Origin: Bacteroidia bacterium
Lineage (GTDB): Bacteria; Bacteroidota; Bacteroidia; J057
NCBI GenBank assembly: GCA_033391075.1
Contig: JAWPMV010000004.1
Location: forward strand, 62,001 to 126,000
Direction of reading: 5' to 3'
DNA length: 64,000 nt
Shown: positions 42,520-50,422 of the stretch, in pieces
Layout: the number at the start of each line of letters is the position of its first letter
Numbering within the stretch: the first letter of the stretch is position 1
Translations under genes and position numbers: made by a program
The notes under the pieces: model-generated
What the model was told of the DNA's origin: nothing
Database searches by the model: none
Seen by the model: only the letters and a program-made list of their open reading frames with translations

Positions 42520-43544
42520 GGCTGGATTTCGATTACTACCTGAAAATTATATTCATTTTCCCGAATCTCGAATAGGGCTTTGTCTCCATAAATCAAATCC
42601 AGGCGCTTTCTTATATTTTCCAGACCGATGCCTCCTACTTCATCTTTGAGCTGTTTGCCTTTTTGATTTTCCACATAGATGCGGAGTTTTTGTTCCTCTG
42701 AGCTTATGGCCAGCCTTAAAGGATGATCCGGATCTCGGAGATTTCCATGTTTAACAGCATTTTCGATTAACGGCATTAGGATAAATTGAGGGATCTCATG
42801 TTCCATAACATCCGCCTCTATGTTTTTTTCTATAGCTAGGGGATAATCATATCGTAAGGAACTCAAGTGCAGAAATTTTTCTACGTAATTCATCTCTTCG
42901 CGTATGCTGACTTTCTCCCGATTTTCATAGAGAGAATACTTGAGCATGTCCGAAAGGGTATCCAGGGCATCAAGAGACCTCTCGGATTTATGAAAAACGA
43001 GAGAATATATGTTGTTGAGAGAATTGAGGAGAAAGTGAGGGTTGATTTGCGAACGAAGCAGAGAAAGCTGCATTTTCTGATTGGCGATGCTCAGGTTTTT
43101 CTCCTGCCTTTCTTTATAAAAACTGAAGGTAATCAAGTAAAATATGGCACCGAAACTCACGAAGCGAAAGGCGAAATAAAGGTTGTCCCTTCCATATCTC
43201 AAAAAGCTTATCCCTCGAGGGTAATTGGTAAAGCCGAAGAAATAATCAAATAGTACTTCCTGGATCAAATAGCGAATACCAATGGGGATAAGCAGACTGG
43301 AAGTCAATAAGAGTAGAATGATGCCCCATTTCTTTTTCGGGAAAAAGTAGTACAAACTGGCATATGCGGCTAAACAATAGAGGAAAAAAGAAAAAAGGGA
43401 GGCAAAGGTGTGTAAAACATCTTGCAATCCCTGGTCATAATTGAGGACATCTGTCTTGCCAAACATCATCAACTGCCGCAGTGGATCACCTACAAAGTAG
43501 TAGAGAAGAAAGAACAGGCTAAGGCCCTTTAAGTTAAATTTCAT
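42516..43544 (-). CDS. LytS-type sensor histidine kinase (pair 3)
   Basis: The 342-aa kinase has four likely TM helices in its first 160 residues (GLSLFFLLYYFVGDPL, FASLFSFFLYCLAAYASLYYF, WGIILLLLTSSLLIPIGI and FVSFGAIFYLITFSFY). The transmitter has LRSQINPHFLLNSLNNIYSL (phospho-His), LMPLIENAVKHGNL and GGIGLENIRKRLDL. The frame is open to an ATG at 43622, but the ATG at 43544 has a good Shine-Dalgarno (AGGAAG, 3 nt away) and sits right before the first TM helix. The longer frame would also cover the 21-bp-spaced repeats. I therefore use 43544. Confidence 0.9.
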   Translation of the reverse strand: MKFNLKGLSLFFLLYYFVGDPLRQLMMFGKTDVLNYDQGLQDVLHTFASLFSFFLYCLAAYASLYYFFPKKKWGIILLLLTSSLLIPIGIRYLIQEVLFDYFFGFTNYPRGISFLRYGRDNLYFAFRFVSFGAIFYLITFSFYKERQEKNLSIANQKMQLSLLRSQINPHFLLNSLNNIYSLVFHKSERSLDALDTLSDMLKYSLYENREKVSIREEMNYVEKFLHLSSLRYDYPLAIEKNIEADVMEHEIPQFILMPLIENAVKHGNLRDPDHPLRLAISSEEQKLRIYVENQKGKQLKDEVGGIGLENIRKRLDLIYGDKALFEIRENEYNFQVVIEIQP

Positions 43545-43599
43545 GTCTTCCTGATATTGTGCCGAAAGATGAAGATAATTTACACTTTTTGAGAGTGGG

Positions 43600-43631
43600 A
43601 TCGGTAAACAGGGAAATTTCATCGGTAAACA
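43600..43631. repeat. Perfect 11-bp direct repeat with 21-bp period (LytTR site candidate)
   Basis: ATCGGTAAACA occurs at 43600-43610 and again at 43621-43631, exactly 21 bp apart. Read toward the pair 3 kinase it is TGTTTACCGAT, 56-87 nt upstream of the kinase start. A partial inverted half-site (TTCACCGAC) lies near 43655. LytTR proteins bind 9-bp direct repeats separated by 12-13 bp, the same period. Confidence 0.6.
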
Positions 43632-43753
43632 TGATTAAATGTTAAATAGCTCTATTCACCGACATGATTTTCTCCTATAACGATTACTTTTTTTTAAGGA
43701 GAAAGATCGCTGTACCTATGTATCAGTCGCACATTTAAAAACATTTAATCATG
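43630..43753. repeat. 14-bp inverted repeat flanking the divergent promoter region
   Basis: CATGATTAAATGTT (43630-43643) is the exact inverse of AACATTTAATCATG (43740-43753). The right arm contains the start codon of the DUF5694-like gene, and the left arm abuts the second 21-bp-period repeat. A regulator or an mRNA-level fold could use it. Confidence 0.45.
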
Positions 43754-44620
43754 AAATATTCTGTAATCACTATCCTCCTTTTGTTTTTTATTGAAAGCTT
43801 TGGTCAAAACGATCCGATTTTATTCGATCCTGATCAAATCCTGGTACAAGCCGAAGACAAAACGCCAGAAGTCCTGCTGGTTGGGAGCTTTCATTTTGCC
43901 TACTATGGCCTGGATGCTCATAAAACCAAAGAAGAAGACAAGGTCAATGTCCTTTCTCCCGAACGTCAGGCAGAAATGAAAAAGCTGGTTGACTATATCG
44001 CCCAGTTCAAGCCTAATAAAATTGCAGTAGAAGGAGGCCGAAATTCTGGTTACATCATTCGCCGCTATGAAAAATACCTGAAAAAGCCCCATAAAAACCG
44101 GGCAAATGAAATTGATCAGATCGCTTTTCCCCTTATGAAGCAGTTTGGATTGGATACGCTCTATGGGGTTAACTCCTACGGCCTTTCCAGAGATCTGTAT
44201 CGCCATCCGGATTCTGCTGTACTGGTACCCTTGATGGACAGTATTTATAAGGACTGGGATTTTAGCAACAATAATGAAATGTCAAAACGCTACAGCATGC
44301 TTTATGATAAAGATGATGAATTGGCCCTAAACAACAATTTGCTGGATTATTTCAAGCACATGAATGCTGATAAAATCATAGATAGAGATTGGGGCGCTTA
44401 TCTGGTCGGAGATTTTAGAAACGGGAGCTATGAAGGAGCAGATGCCCTGGCCATGCATTGGTATTCCCGCAACCTACGCATCATGCGCAATATCCAGAAT
44501 ATCACAGAACCCGGAGACCGCATACTGATTATTTTCGGAGCAGGACATATGAGTATTTTGAAATACCTCTTTCAGTGCAGCCCTGAATATAAGCTCATAA
44601 AATTCAATGACTTGCCATGA
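43751..44620 (+). CDS. DUF5694 (TraB/GumN-like fold) secreted protein
   Basis: The 289-aa product has a signal peptide (MKYSVITILLLFFIESFGQ). The mature part begins PEVLLVGSFHFAYYGLDA, typical of DUF5694, whose fold relates to the TraB/GumN/TIKI hydrolase group. It continues VLSPERQAEMKKLVDYIAQF, KIAVEGGRNSGYI with the conserved Glu, and ends with ADALAMHWYSRNLRIM, RNIQNI and RILIIFGAGHMSILKYLF. The early GSFHF and late GAGHM motifs are the likely metal-binding or catalytic His/Glu sites of that superfamily. It may be a secreted hydrolase; activity is not established. It is divergent from LytTR pair 3 and shares its repeat-rich promoter region, so that regulator may control it. Confidence 0.7.
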   Translation: MKYSVITILLLFFIESFGQNDPILFDPDQILVQAEDKTPEVLLVGSFHFAYYGLDAHKTKEEDKVNVLSPERQAEMKKLVDYIAQFKPNKIAVEGGRNSGYIIRRYEKYLKKPHKNRANEIDQIAFPLMKQFGLDTLYGVNSYGLSRDLYRHPDSAVLVPLMDSIYKDWDFSNNNEMSKRYSMLYDKDDELALNNNLLDYFKHMNADKIIDRDWGAYLVGDFRNGSYEGADALAMHWYSRNLRIMRNIQNITEPGDRILIIFGAGHMSILKYLFQCSPEYKLIKFNDLP

Positions 44621-44806
44621 GGCACATTGCATAATCCTAAACAATGGAATCGGCTCTGTAAAAGGGGTCGATCTTTTTTGTTATTCTGAGTAAAAGAAAT
44701 GCCAGGATTTTTCATTCAAGTTCAAGTGCAAATTTCCGGTTCAATTATCGTCCTCTTTGAGTTTGTCCTTGATACTTGCGCCTGAACTTTTATTCACAGC
44801 AATCAA

Positions 44807-44840
44807 TCTGATAAGTCTTATCAGATAAATTAATTTATCT
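44807..44840. promoter_or_regulatory. Two overlapping palindromes upstream of the second ECF sigma gene
   Basis: TCTGATAAGtCTTATCAGA (44807-44825) is a perfect 9-1-9 inverted repeat. It overlaps by 3 nt a perfect 18-bp palindrome, AGATAAATTAATTTATCT (44823-44840). Together they form four GATAA/TTATC half-sites, 72-105 nt before the sigma start codon. The rest of the 291-nt spacer shows no gene. Confidence 0.6.
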
Positions 44841-44911
44841 CCCCCTGTAACCTTTTGCCCGGACATGTGACTATCTTTCCGTAAACAGCACGAAACCTTA
44901 GCCAGCTACGC

Positions 44912-45460
44912 ATGGATCAAGAAAAACAAACAGCTTTTATGGAGGCCTACAATCCCTGCCACGATGCCTTTATCCGATATTGCTCGGCATTGGCATATGG
45001 CAAAATGGAATTGGATGATTTTGTACAGGAAATTCTGCTTTCAGCCTATAAGCATTTCGATAAGATCAGAAAGAAGGATCAATTTCTTCACTACCTCATC
45101 CGTGCTGCACGTTTTTATGCGATCAATAGAGGAAGGAAAAAGAAGTTTGAAATGGCACTTCATGATCAACATGCTGAAAAGTTGAGAAGTCATGGAGTTG
45201 AGCCGGAAATGTTGCTGGATATTCAATTGATGTACCGCATGCTGGATCAATTACCGACCAAGCAGAAAGAGGCCATCATCCTCTTTGAAATCAGTGGCTT
45301 TAGCATGAAAGAGATTGCCAGGATTCAGCATAGTAGTCCGGGAGCTGTAAAGACAAAGATTAGCCGGGGAAGGAAAAAACTAGGCAAAATGATGGAAGAC
45401 AGAAGTCATACCCATTCCCTTAGCAGCATTTTAGGAACCATTCAAATGCTATGTATATGA
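44912..45460 (+). CDS. ECF-type RNA polymerase sigma factor
   Basis: The 182-aa protein has sigma region 2 at about 8-80 (HDAFIRYCSAL, DDFVQEILLSAYKHF, FLHYLIRAARFYAINR) and region 4 at about 108-165 (LDQLPTKQKEAIILFEISG, FSMKEIARIQHSSPGAVKTKISRGRKK-type recognition helix). It is divergent in region 2 from standard ECFs but keeps the core. The next gene overlaps it and encodes a single-TM protein with a long extracytoplasmic part, in the place where an anti-sigma factor normally is. Two overlapping palindromes lie in its promoter region. Confidence 0.88.
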   Translation: MDQEKQTAFMEAYNPCHDAFIRYCSALAYGKMELDDFVQEILLSAYKHFDKIRKKDQFLHYLIRAARFYAINRGRKKKFEMALHDQHAEKLRSHGVEPEMLLDIQLMYRMLDQLPTKQKEAIILFEISGFSMKEIARIQHSSPGAVKTKISRGRKKLGKMMEDRSHTHSLSSILGTIQMLCI

Positions 45461-46821
45461 GCGCGCAGGAAAAACAAAGCAGAATCTTTAGCTATCTGCA
45501 AGAAGCCGAACTGGAGATAAGTAGGGATGAAGTCAAGCAATTGATTGACAAACTTCCTCACCTCCCCCTGCCCAAAGGTGGGCACCCCTTGAGCATAAGT
45601 ATTGGACTTAACCTTAATTCTATAATCATGAATAGCATGTTATTTATCAGTATTCTGAGTGGCCTGATTTATTTCAGCCAGGCAGAAGACAAAACAAGTA
45701 TGATTGTTGATGCGGTAGCAGTAGAAGAAGCTGCTCCTGCTAAAGAAGAACCCTATCGGGAAATTGATACCCGTGGGATCGAGAGTTTTGAAGCATTGGA
45801 CCTGGATAAGGAAAATCTGGCCGAACCAAATGAAACGGAACTTCCCGAAATTGAAGCAGTCGAATCTCTGAAAGAAAACACAATTCCTAAGCAACAGGAA
45901 GAAGAGCCCCAAAGTACAAATGAAGGAGTCGCGGATGTTTCGGCTAGTAAAACTCCAATACCTGAGTCTAAAGCTTCGCAGCTTTTGAAAGAAGAGGCAG
46001 CAGAGCATGTACAGGTGTCAGAAAGAATGAGACGATCGTTTAGGGGAACTACCTACTACAACCACAATTCTCCTGTTAAAATCAGTGAAGCGGACATCAA
46101 GATTCTGAAAAAAGACCTTCTCCGACAGTTGAAGTCAGACGGCTTTGCAAAAGGCAAGAAATTAAAGCTAGCGATCCAATGCCTTCCAAACGGTCTGCGG
46201 ATCAATACAGAGCTCCTTACAAAAGAACAAGCTGCACCCTATGAGGCTTTCCTGCAGCAATATGCTATCCCTACAGCCACCGAAAGACAGATTCGTCTGA
46301 TTGAGAAGTTCATTCTGATCGGCGACTTCGACAAAGATGGAGACATGCTGCGGGGGACTTTGCAGGGGAGTGGAAATATCGTCCTGGACAATCTTGATCC
46401 TATTGAAGAATACTATCCCCTATTTTCGGATAAAAAAGAAAATGAGTTGACGCTGGACGAGGGGCCATGCAAAGAGCCCTTGGATGTTGATGATGATATT
46501 ACCCAGCTCAAGCAGAAATTGAAAAGAATGTTACGATCGGACGATCTCTTTAGTTCACGCAATGATGAAACCCGCATTTGGTTCCCAAAAGAAGGTATAG
46601 CCGTGAATGAGAAACTTATTCCTGAATCTGAAAGAGGAGATTACCTCGAATTGCTGCGCGAATATGGAGTAAGGCCTTGTGCTGCCCGCATCATCCAGAT
46701 TACGTCTCATTATGTGGCAGTAGGAGATATGGTAGACGGGAGGTTTAAAGGCCGGATCCACGGCAGCTTTGACCTCAATGATCTAAACAATATTAAATTG
46801 AAGGAGTCCATCCTGGACTAA
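45457..46821 (+). CDS. Single-TM anti-sigma-like protein with a duplicated domain of unknown function
   Basis: The 454-aa protein (456 if started at ATG 45451) overlaps the sigma stop by ATGA. A short cytosolic helix region (about 5-45, IFSYLQEAELEISRDEVKQL) precedes one TM helix (about 57-77, SIIMNSMLFISILSGLIYF), then a Glu-rich disordered linker (about 85-210). Two copies of a domain of about 100 residues follow (numbering from 45451): 214-316 and 350-447. Both read 'LK..L.r.L.SD', then 'GlriN..Ll' or 'GIAVNEKLI', 'Y...L..Y.v', and 'VGD...G...G.i.Gs..l..L'. This looks like a membrane anti-sigma factor with a periplasmic sensing part, but lacks a known FecR or zinc anti-sigma motif. Confidence 0.7.
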   Translation: MSAQEKQSRIFSYLQEAELEISRDEVKQLIDKLPHLPLPKGGHPLSISIGLNLNSIIMNSMLFISILSGLIYFSQAEDKTSMIVDAVAVEEAAPAKEEPYREIDTRGIESFEALDLDKENLAEPNETELPEIEAVESLKENTIPKQQEEEPQSTNEGVADVSASKTPIPESKASQLLKEEAAEHVQVSERMRRSFRGTTYYNHNSPVKISEADIKILKKDLLRQLKSDGFAKGKKLKLAIQCLPNGLRINTELLTKEQAAPYEAFLQQYAIPTATERQIRLIEKFILIGDFDKDGDMLRGTLQGSGNIVLDNLDPIEEYYPLFSDKKENELTLDEGPCKEPLDVDDDITQLKQKLKRMLRSDDLFSSRNDETRIWFPKEGIAVNEKLIPESERGDYLELLREYGVRPCAARIIQITSHYVAVGDMVDGRFKGRIHGSFDLNDLNNIKLKESILD

Positions 46822-46863
46822 CCTATAAAATCAGTCAAACCTTTAGCCTCAATTAAAATTTCC

Positions 46864-48393
46864 ATGTACTTATTTATCAATCGGATAAGCTTCTTATCCC
46901 TCCTCATCTTTGTTCCTTTTTTTAGCCATTCTCAAGACTTCTCTTTGGAAGATGAGAAATTCGAATCCAAAAGTATCGCTCCGGCTCGCAGCCATAGCTA
47001 CTGGATTGAATTATCTGCTGAGGAGCTGCTTATGGTGAGATTTGAGCAGGAAGGAAGTGATATCGCTATACGGGTGCTTGATCCTTCTGGCGAACTGATT
47101 GATGAATTTGATGGGAATAATGGAGCTCAAGGACCAGAACTGGTCATCATAGATCCCCAGAAATCGGGCAGATATAGCCTGATCGCACAGCCGCTGGAAG
47201 AACAAAAAAAGCCCGGCAATTATCGGGTGAAAATTGATAGACGCCTGAAAAAAGGGACAGGTATCGGAGAGGAGCTCGATCAGCTCATTCAATATTGGGC
47301 AGATCAGGGCTACCTCCCCGGTTTTGCTACGGTTGTACTCAGCAAAGATGAAGTCCTTTTTCAGAAAGCCTATGGATATGCAGAGTTGAAGGATAAAAAA
47401 CCCTATACCCTTCAGAGTATTCAAAATATTGGTTCGGTCTCCAAAACCCTGATTGGCCTTGCCTTAATGAAAGCAGTGGAAGAGGGTAAACTGAAACTGG
47501 ATGATGAGGTAAATCAATACCTGCCTTTCGAACTAAGAAATCCCTATCATCCAGACAAAGCCATACGCATTGCTCAGCTTGCTAATCACACCTCTAGCAT
47601 AGCTGAAATGGAGGCCTACGAAAGATCCTATGTGCTCAAAGAACCTTTCAGTTACCAGAAAGGAGAGATTGGCAGGGGTGAATTTAAGGAAATGGAATTT
47701 TATGCCCGGAATCAGGAAATGGAGATGGGGGATTTTTTGAAGGAAATTCTTTCAAAAGGTGGCAAGTATTATAAAAAGAAAAATTACCGCAAAGATGCAC
47801 CTGGAGAGACCTATTCCTATAGCAATGCAGGAGCTACCCTGGCTGCTTATATTCTGGAGCGTGTTTATGAAATGCCATATCATGAATTGACACGAAAACT
47901 GGTCTTGGAGAAATTGGAGATGCATGCTTCGGATTGGTCTTTCGATAGGGTAGAAGGGGGAAAACTCAGTGATCTCCACTTCAACAATCAGCAAGTAATT
48001 CCCAAATATTCTCTAATCACCTATCCTGATGGAGGATTGCTTTCCAATGCAAAAGATTTGATAAGCTATCTACAAGCCCTGATGAAAGGCTACTATGGAG
48101 AATCTGATTTTCTATCCACAGCTTCCTTTCAGGAAATCATGCGGCCTCATCTAAATCCTGGTCAGAGTCCTCGTAAGAATCGGAATTATGGCATTTTCTG
48201 GGAGTTTTGGGGAAATGATATGGGGCATAATGGAGGTGATCCCGGTGCGGTATGTTTCATCCGCTTTAACAAGGAAACGGGCATAGGACGAATTATCCTC
48301 ACCAATATCATTCCTCGTAGCCCAATGGCGGGTAAGAGCTTCTCAACAATTTGGAAATATTTAGATGTTTATGGAGAAAAATTATCTCCATAG
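46864..48393 (+). CDS. Secreted serine hydrolase of the beta-lactamase/class C fold (PBP-like)
   Basis: The 509-aa product has a signal peptide (about 1-24) and an N-terminal beta-sandwich (about 30-125, YWIELSAEELLMVRFEQEG, GRYSLIAQPL) like pre-peptidase C-terminal domains. The beta-lactamase-fold serine hydrolase domain runs from about 135 to 500. The active-site motifs are SVSK (Ser191 and Lys194), YSN (319-321, in TYSYSNAGA), and HNGG near residue 455 in the place of the KTG/HxG box. Such enzymes are D-Ala-D-Ala peptidases, esterases or peptide hydrolases; resistance to beta-lactams is not implied. Its 3' end overlaps the opposing caspase gene by 12 nt. Confidence 0.87.
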   Translation: MYLFINRISFLSLLIFVPFFSHSQDFSLEDEKFESKSIAPARSHSYWIELSAEELLMVRFEQEGSDIAIRVLDPSGELIDEFDGNNGAQGPELVIIDPQKSGRYSLIAQPLEEQKKPGNYRVKIDRRLKKGTGIGEELDQLIQYWADQGYLPGFATVVLSKDEVLFQKAYGYAELKDKKPYTLQSIQNIGSVSKTLIGLALMKAVEEGKLKLDDEVNQYLPFELRNPYHPDKAIRIAQLANHTSSIAEMEAYERSYVLKEPFSYQKGEIGRGEFKEMEFYARNQEMEMGDFLKEILSKGGKYYKKKNYRKDAPGETYSYSNAGATLAAYILERVYEMPYHELTRKLVLEKLEMHASDWSFDRVEGGKLSDLHFNNQQVIPKYSLITYPDGGLLSNAKDLISYLQALMKGYYGESDFLSTASFQEIMRPHLNPGQSPRKNRNYGIFWEFWGNDMGHNGGDPGAVCFIRFNKETGIGRIILTNIIPRSPMAGKSFSTIWKYLDVYGEKLSP

Positions 48394-50238
48394 GGAGATT
48401 GCTGTAGAGCCATACATATTGGCTACTGTTCCTTGCATCTGTCGCCCATTAGCAGAAATGGACAATTGAGCATTGGCGGTGACGCCATTTGGGTATTGAA
48501 CCGTCAGTGTCAACTGATAGCCATTTAATACGCCTTGTCCTTGAGACATGACTACCCCATATCCGTTAAATCCCCGGAAATAGACATTATTTCCTTGTTG
48601 GGTTAGTTGGTATAAACCTCCGTCATTTCCCCGCCAATTGCCTGCGAGATTTAACTGCTTTGAATAAAGACCCTGAGGATTGGTGTTCTGAGGAGGAATA
48701 TTTTTTTTCTGAGCTTCAGCATAGCCTTCGACAAAACCGGAAACTAAGTCTGTCCAGAAATTCCCCGAACCCTTTTTCTCATTGCTTTGGGTACTGGGAG
48801 TATTTTTTTGCTGCTCTGCTTTCTTTCGTGCTTCTTCTTCCTTTCTTTTCTGCGCAGCTTCATCAGATTTTCTTTTTTGCTCGGCTCTCTGCCTTTCTTC
48901 TGCTTCTCTTTGCCTCCGCTTGTTTTCTTCCTCTTTCCGCTTGGCTTCCAGATCGGCTAAACGTTTACGCTCTTTTCTGGCTTTCTTTTCATCTTCTATT
49001 CTTCGAATTTCTTCACGGGCAATACCTGCATGTGGGCCCTGAGGAAAATTTTGGAGATAAAACGTATAGGTCTCAATCGTATGACCATCCTGAGCGGATT
49101 GCCAGGCTTCTCTTTCCTGATCTCCATAGGCTTTCATGGTCTGGATTTCCTGCTCGGCTTTCAGTTTATACCTTCCTTCAGGATATTTGATCAGATAGCT
49201 GCGGTATTGAGAAATGGAATATGCCTTTTTACATCTGTTCCAAAAATCTTCCTCTTCAGAATGTCCCTGTTTCTCCAGGGCGATCTCAGCATATTTGCCG
49301 CTGGGATATACCGCGAGATAATCATCATAGGCGATAGCCGTGTTTTTTAAACTGGCAATGGCCCAGGCTGCTTCTTCGGTATGCTTTCCATTGGGATAGG
49401 TATGTATGAAAATGCGATAGGCATCTGGTTTATGTGCTTTTTTAGCCCTTTTCCAATCGTAAGCCTCATCGAGTTTTGGGCGAAAGATAAATTCTCCTCC
49501 CTGATCTCCGACATCTTGCAAAGCCCGACCGATAGGAGTTTGTTTAGAATTATAGGAAGTAGCTGTGACTACCTTATTGATCAAACTGGAAGCACTGATC
49601 CCCTCACCCGAGTATCTTTCCAAAGCCGAAAGCAATTGTTCTGCAAAAGGACTATTGCCCTCCGGACTCCCATCAGAAACTACTTCATTTCGACCTGAAG
49701 CGAATAGCCAGCGAGAAGGATCTCTTTCCAATCTTTCACTTACACTACTTCTATCTCCGCCAACAAATACCGATCCCGAATAACAGGAATCTACTATCAG
49801 GAAGGTATGATGGGATTTGATGGCCCGAATGATGGTGATGAGTTTATTGTAGGAGAAATATTCGTCTTCTTCTTCCAGCTTTGCATCAACCGGAATCCAG
49901 TGCCCTTCATCAAATACTTCATCATAATGTCCATGCCCGGAAAAATACACCAGCAAATTATCATCTACGGTAATTTTTTTCGCTAAATCCCTGAATACAT
50001 TGATCATATTCTTCCGCGTAGCTTCAGCATCGAAAAGTCCGCTCACATGCTCCTCTTTGAATTGAAAACGTTTCGTCATCAATTCGATAAAGGCAGCTGC
50101 GTCCTTAACTGCATTTTTCAATTTCGGGCAATGCAGGTAATTGTCAATACCTATAGCAAGGAGGTAATTCTTTCCGTTTTTCCTGCTTTCATGAAAAACT
50201 TCCTCGAATTTCAGCGCGCGATCTTGTTCTTCAGGCAT
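48382..50238 (-). CDS. Caspase-like (peptidase C14) protein with YPxG repeats and coiled coil
   Basis: The 618-aa protein has an N-terminal caspase-like p20 domain (about 20-200) with the His/Cys dyad intact: His102 in YFSGHGHYD and Cys152 in IVDSCYSGS. Residues about 235-385 form four repeats (YRIFIHTYPNGKHTEEA, YDDYLAVYPSGKYAEIA, YRSYLIKYPEGRYKLKA, YTFYLQNFPQGPHAGIA). Next comes a highly charged coiled coil (about 390-475, Lys/Glu/Arg/Ala-rich) and a C-terminal beta domain (about 530-618, YQLTQQGNNVYFRGFNGYG). No signal peptide is seen, so it is cytosolic. Prokaryotic members cleave after Arg/Lys and may act in stress or programmed death; the substrate is unknown. Confidence 0.87.
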   Translation of the reverse strand: MPEEQDRALKFEEVFHESRKNGKNYLLAIGIDNYLHCPKLKNAVKDAAAFIELMTKRFQFKEEHVSGLFDAEATRKNMINVFRDLAKKITVDDNLLVYFSGHGHYDEVFDEGHWIPVDAKLEEEDEYFSYNKLITIIRAIKSHHTFLIVDSCYSGSVFVGGDRSSVSERLERDPSRWLFASGRNEVVSDGSPEGNSPFAEQLLSALERYSGEGISASSLINKVVTATSYNSKQTPIGRALQDVGDQGGEFIFRPKLDEAYDWKRAKKAHKPDAYRIFIHTYPNGKHTEEAAWAIASLKNTAIAYDDYLAVYPSGKYAEIALEKQGHSEEEDFWNRCKKAYSISQYRSYLIKYPEGRYKLKAEQEIQTMKAYGDQEREAWQSAQDGHTIETYTFYLQNFPQGPHAGIAREEIRRIEDEKKARKERKRLADLEAKRKEEENKRRQREAEERQRAEQKRKSDEAAQKRKEEEARKKAEQQKNTPSTQSNEKKGSGNFWTDLVSGFVEGYAEAQKKNIPPQNTNPQGLYSKQLNLAGNWRGNDGGLYQLTQQGNNVYFRGFNGYGVVMSQGQGVLNGYQLTLTVQYPNGVTANAQLSISANGRQMQGTVANMYGSTAISLWR

Positions 50239-50422
50239 GGGCTGCGTTATTCAGGGTCTTGAAATGATCAGGGAAGAAAAACAAGTTATTGATATATTTT
50301 GGAATTATCAACGAAAGGAAGGAAAGCCGACGAGGCTAATCCCTTCCTTATCAATTGATTGAATCCTTATTCTATTCTGTATGCTTTTACTTATAACGAT
50401 TAGGGGGACAAATTTACACCCC

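Noticed and set aside
43545-43622. Longer start for the pair 3 kinase
   Set aside because: The internal ATG has a Shine-Dalgarno and the extension covers the likely regulator binding repeats.
46864-48393. True beta-lactamase conferring resistance
   Set aside because: SxxK and YSN are shared by many esterases and peptidases; the extra N-terminal domain and altered third motif argue against an antibiotic-resistance enzyme.
48850-49020. Low-complexity stretch in the caspase gene as a DNA repeat
   Set aside because: It encodes a charged coiled coil; the codons vary and there is no exact repeat unit.
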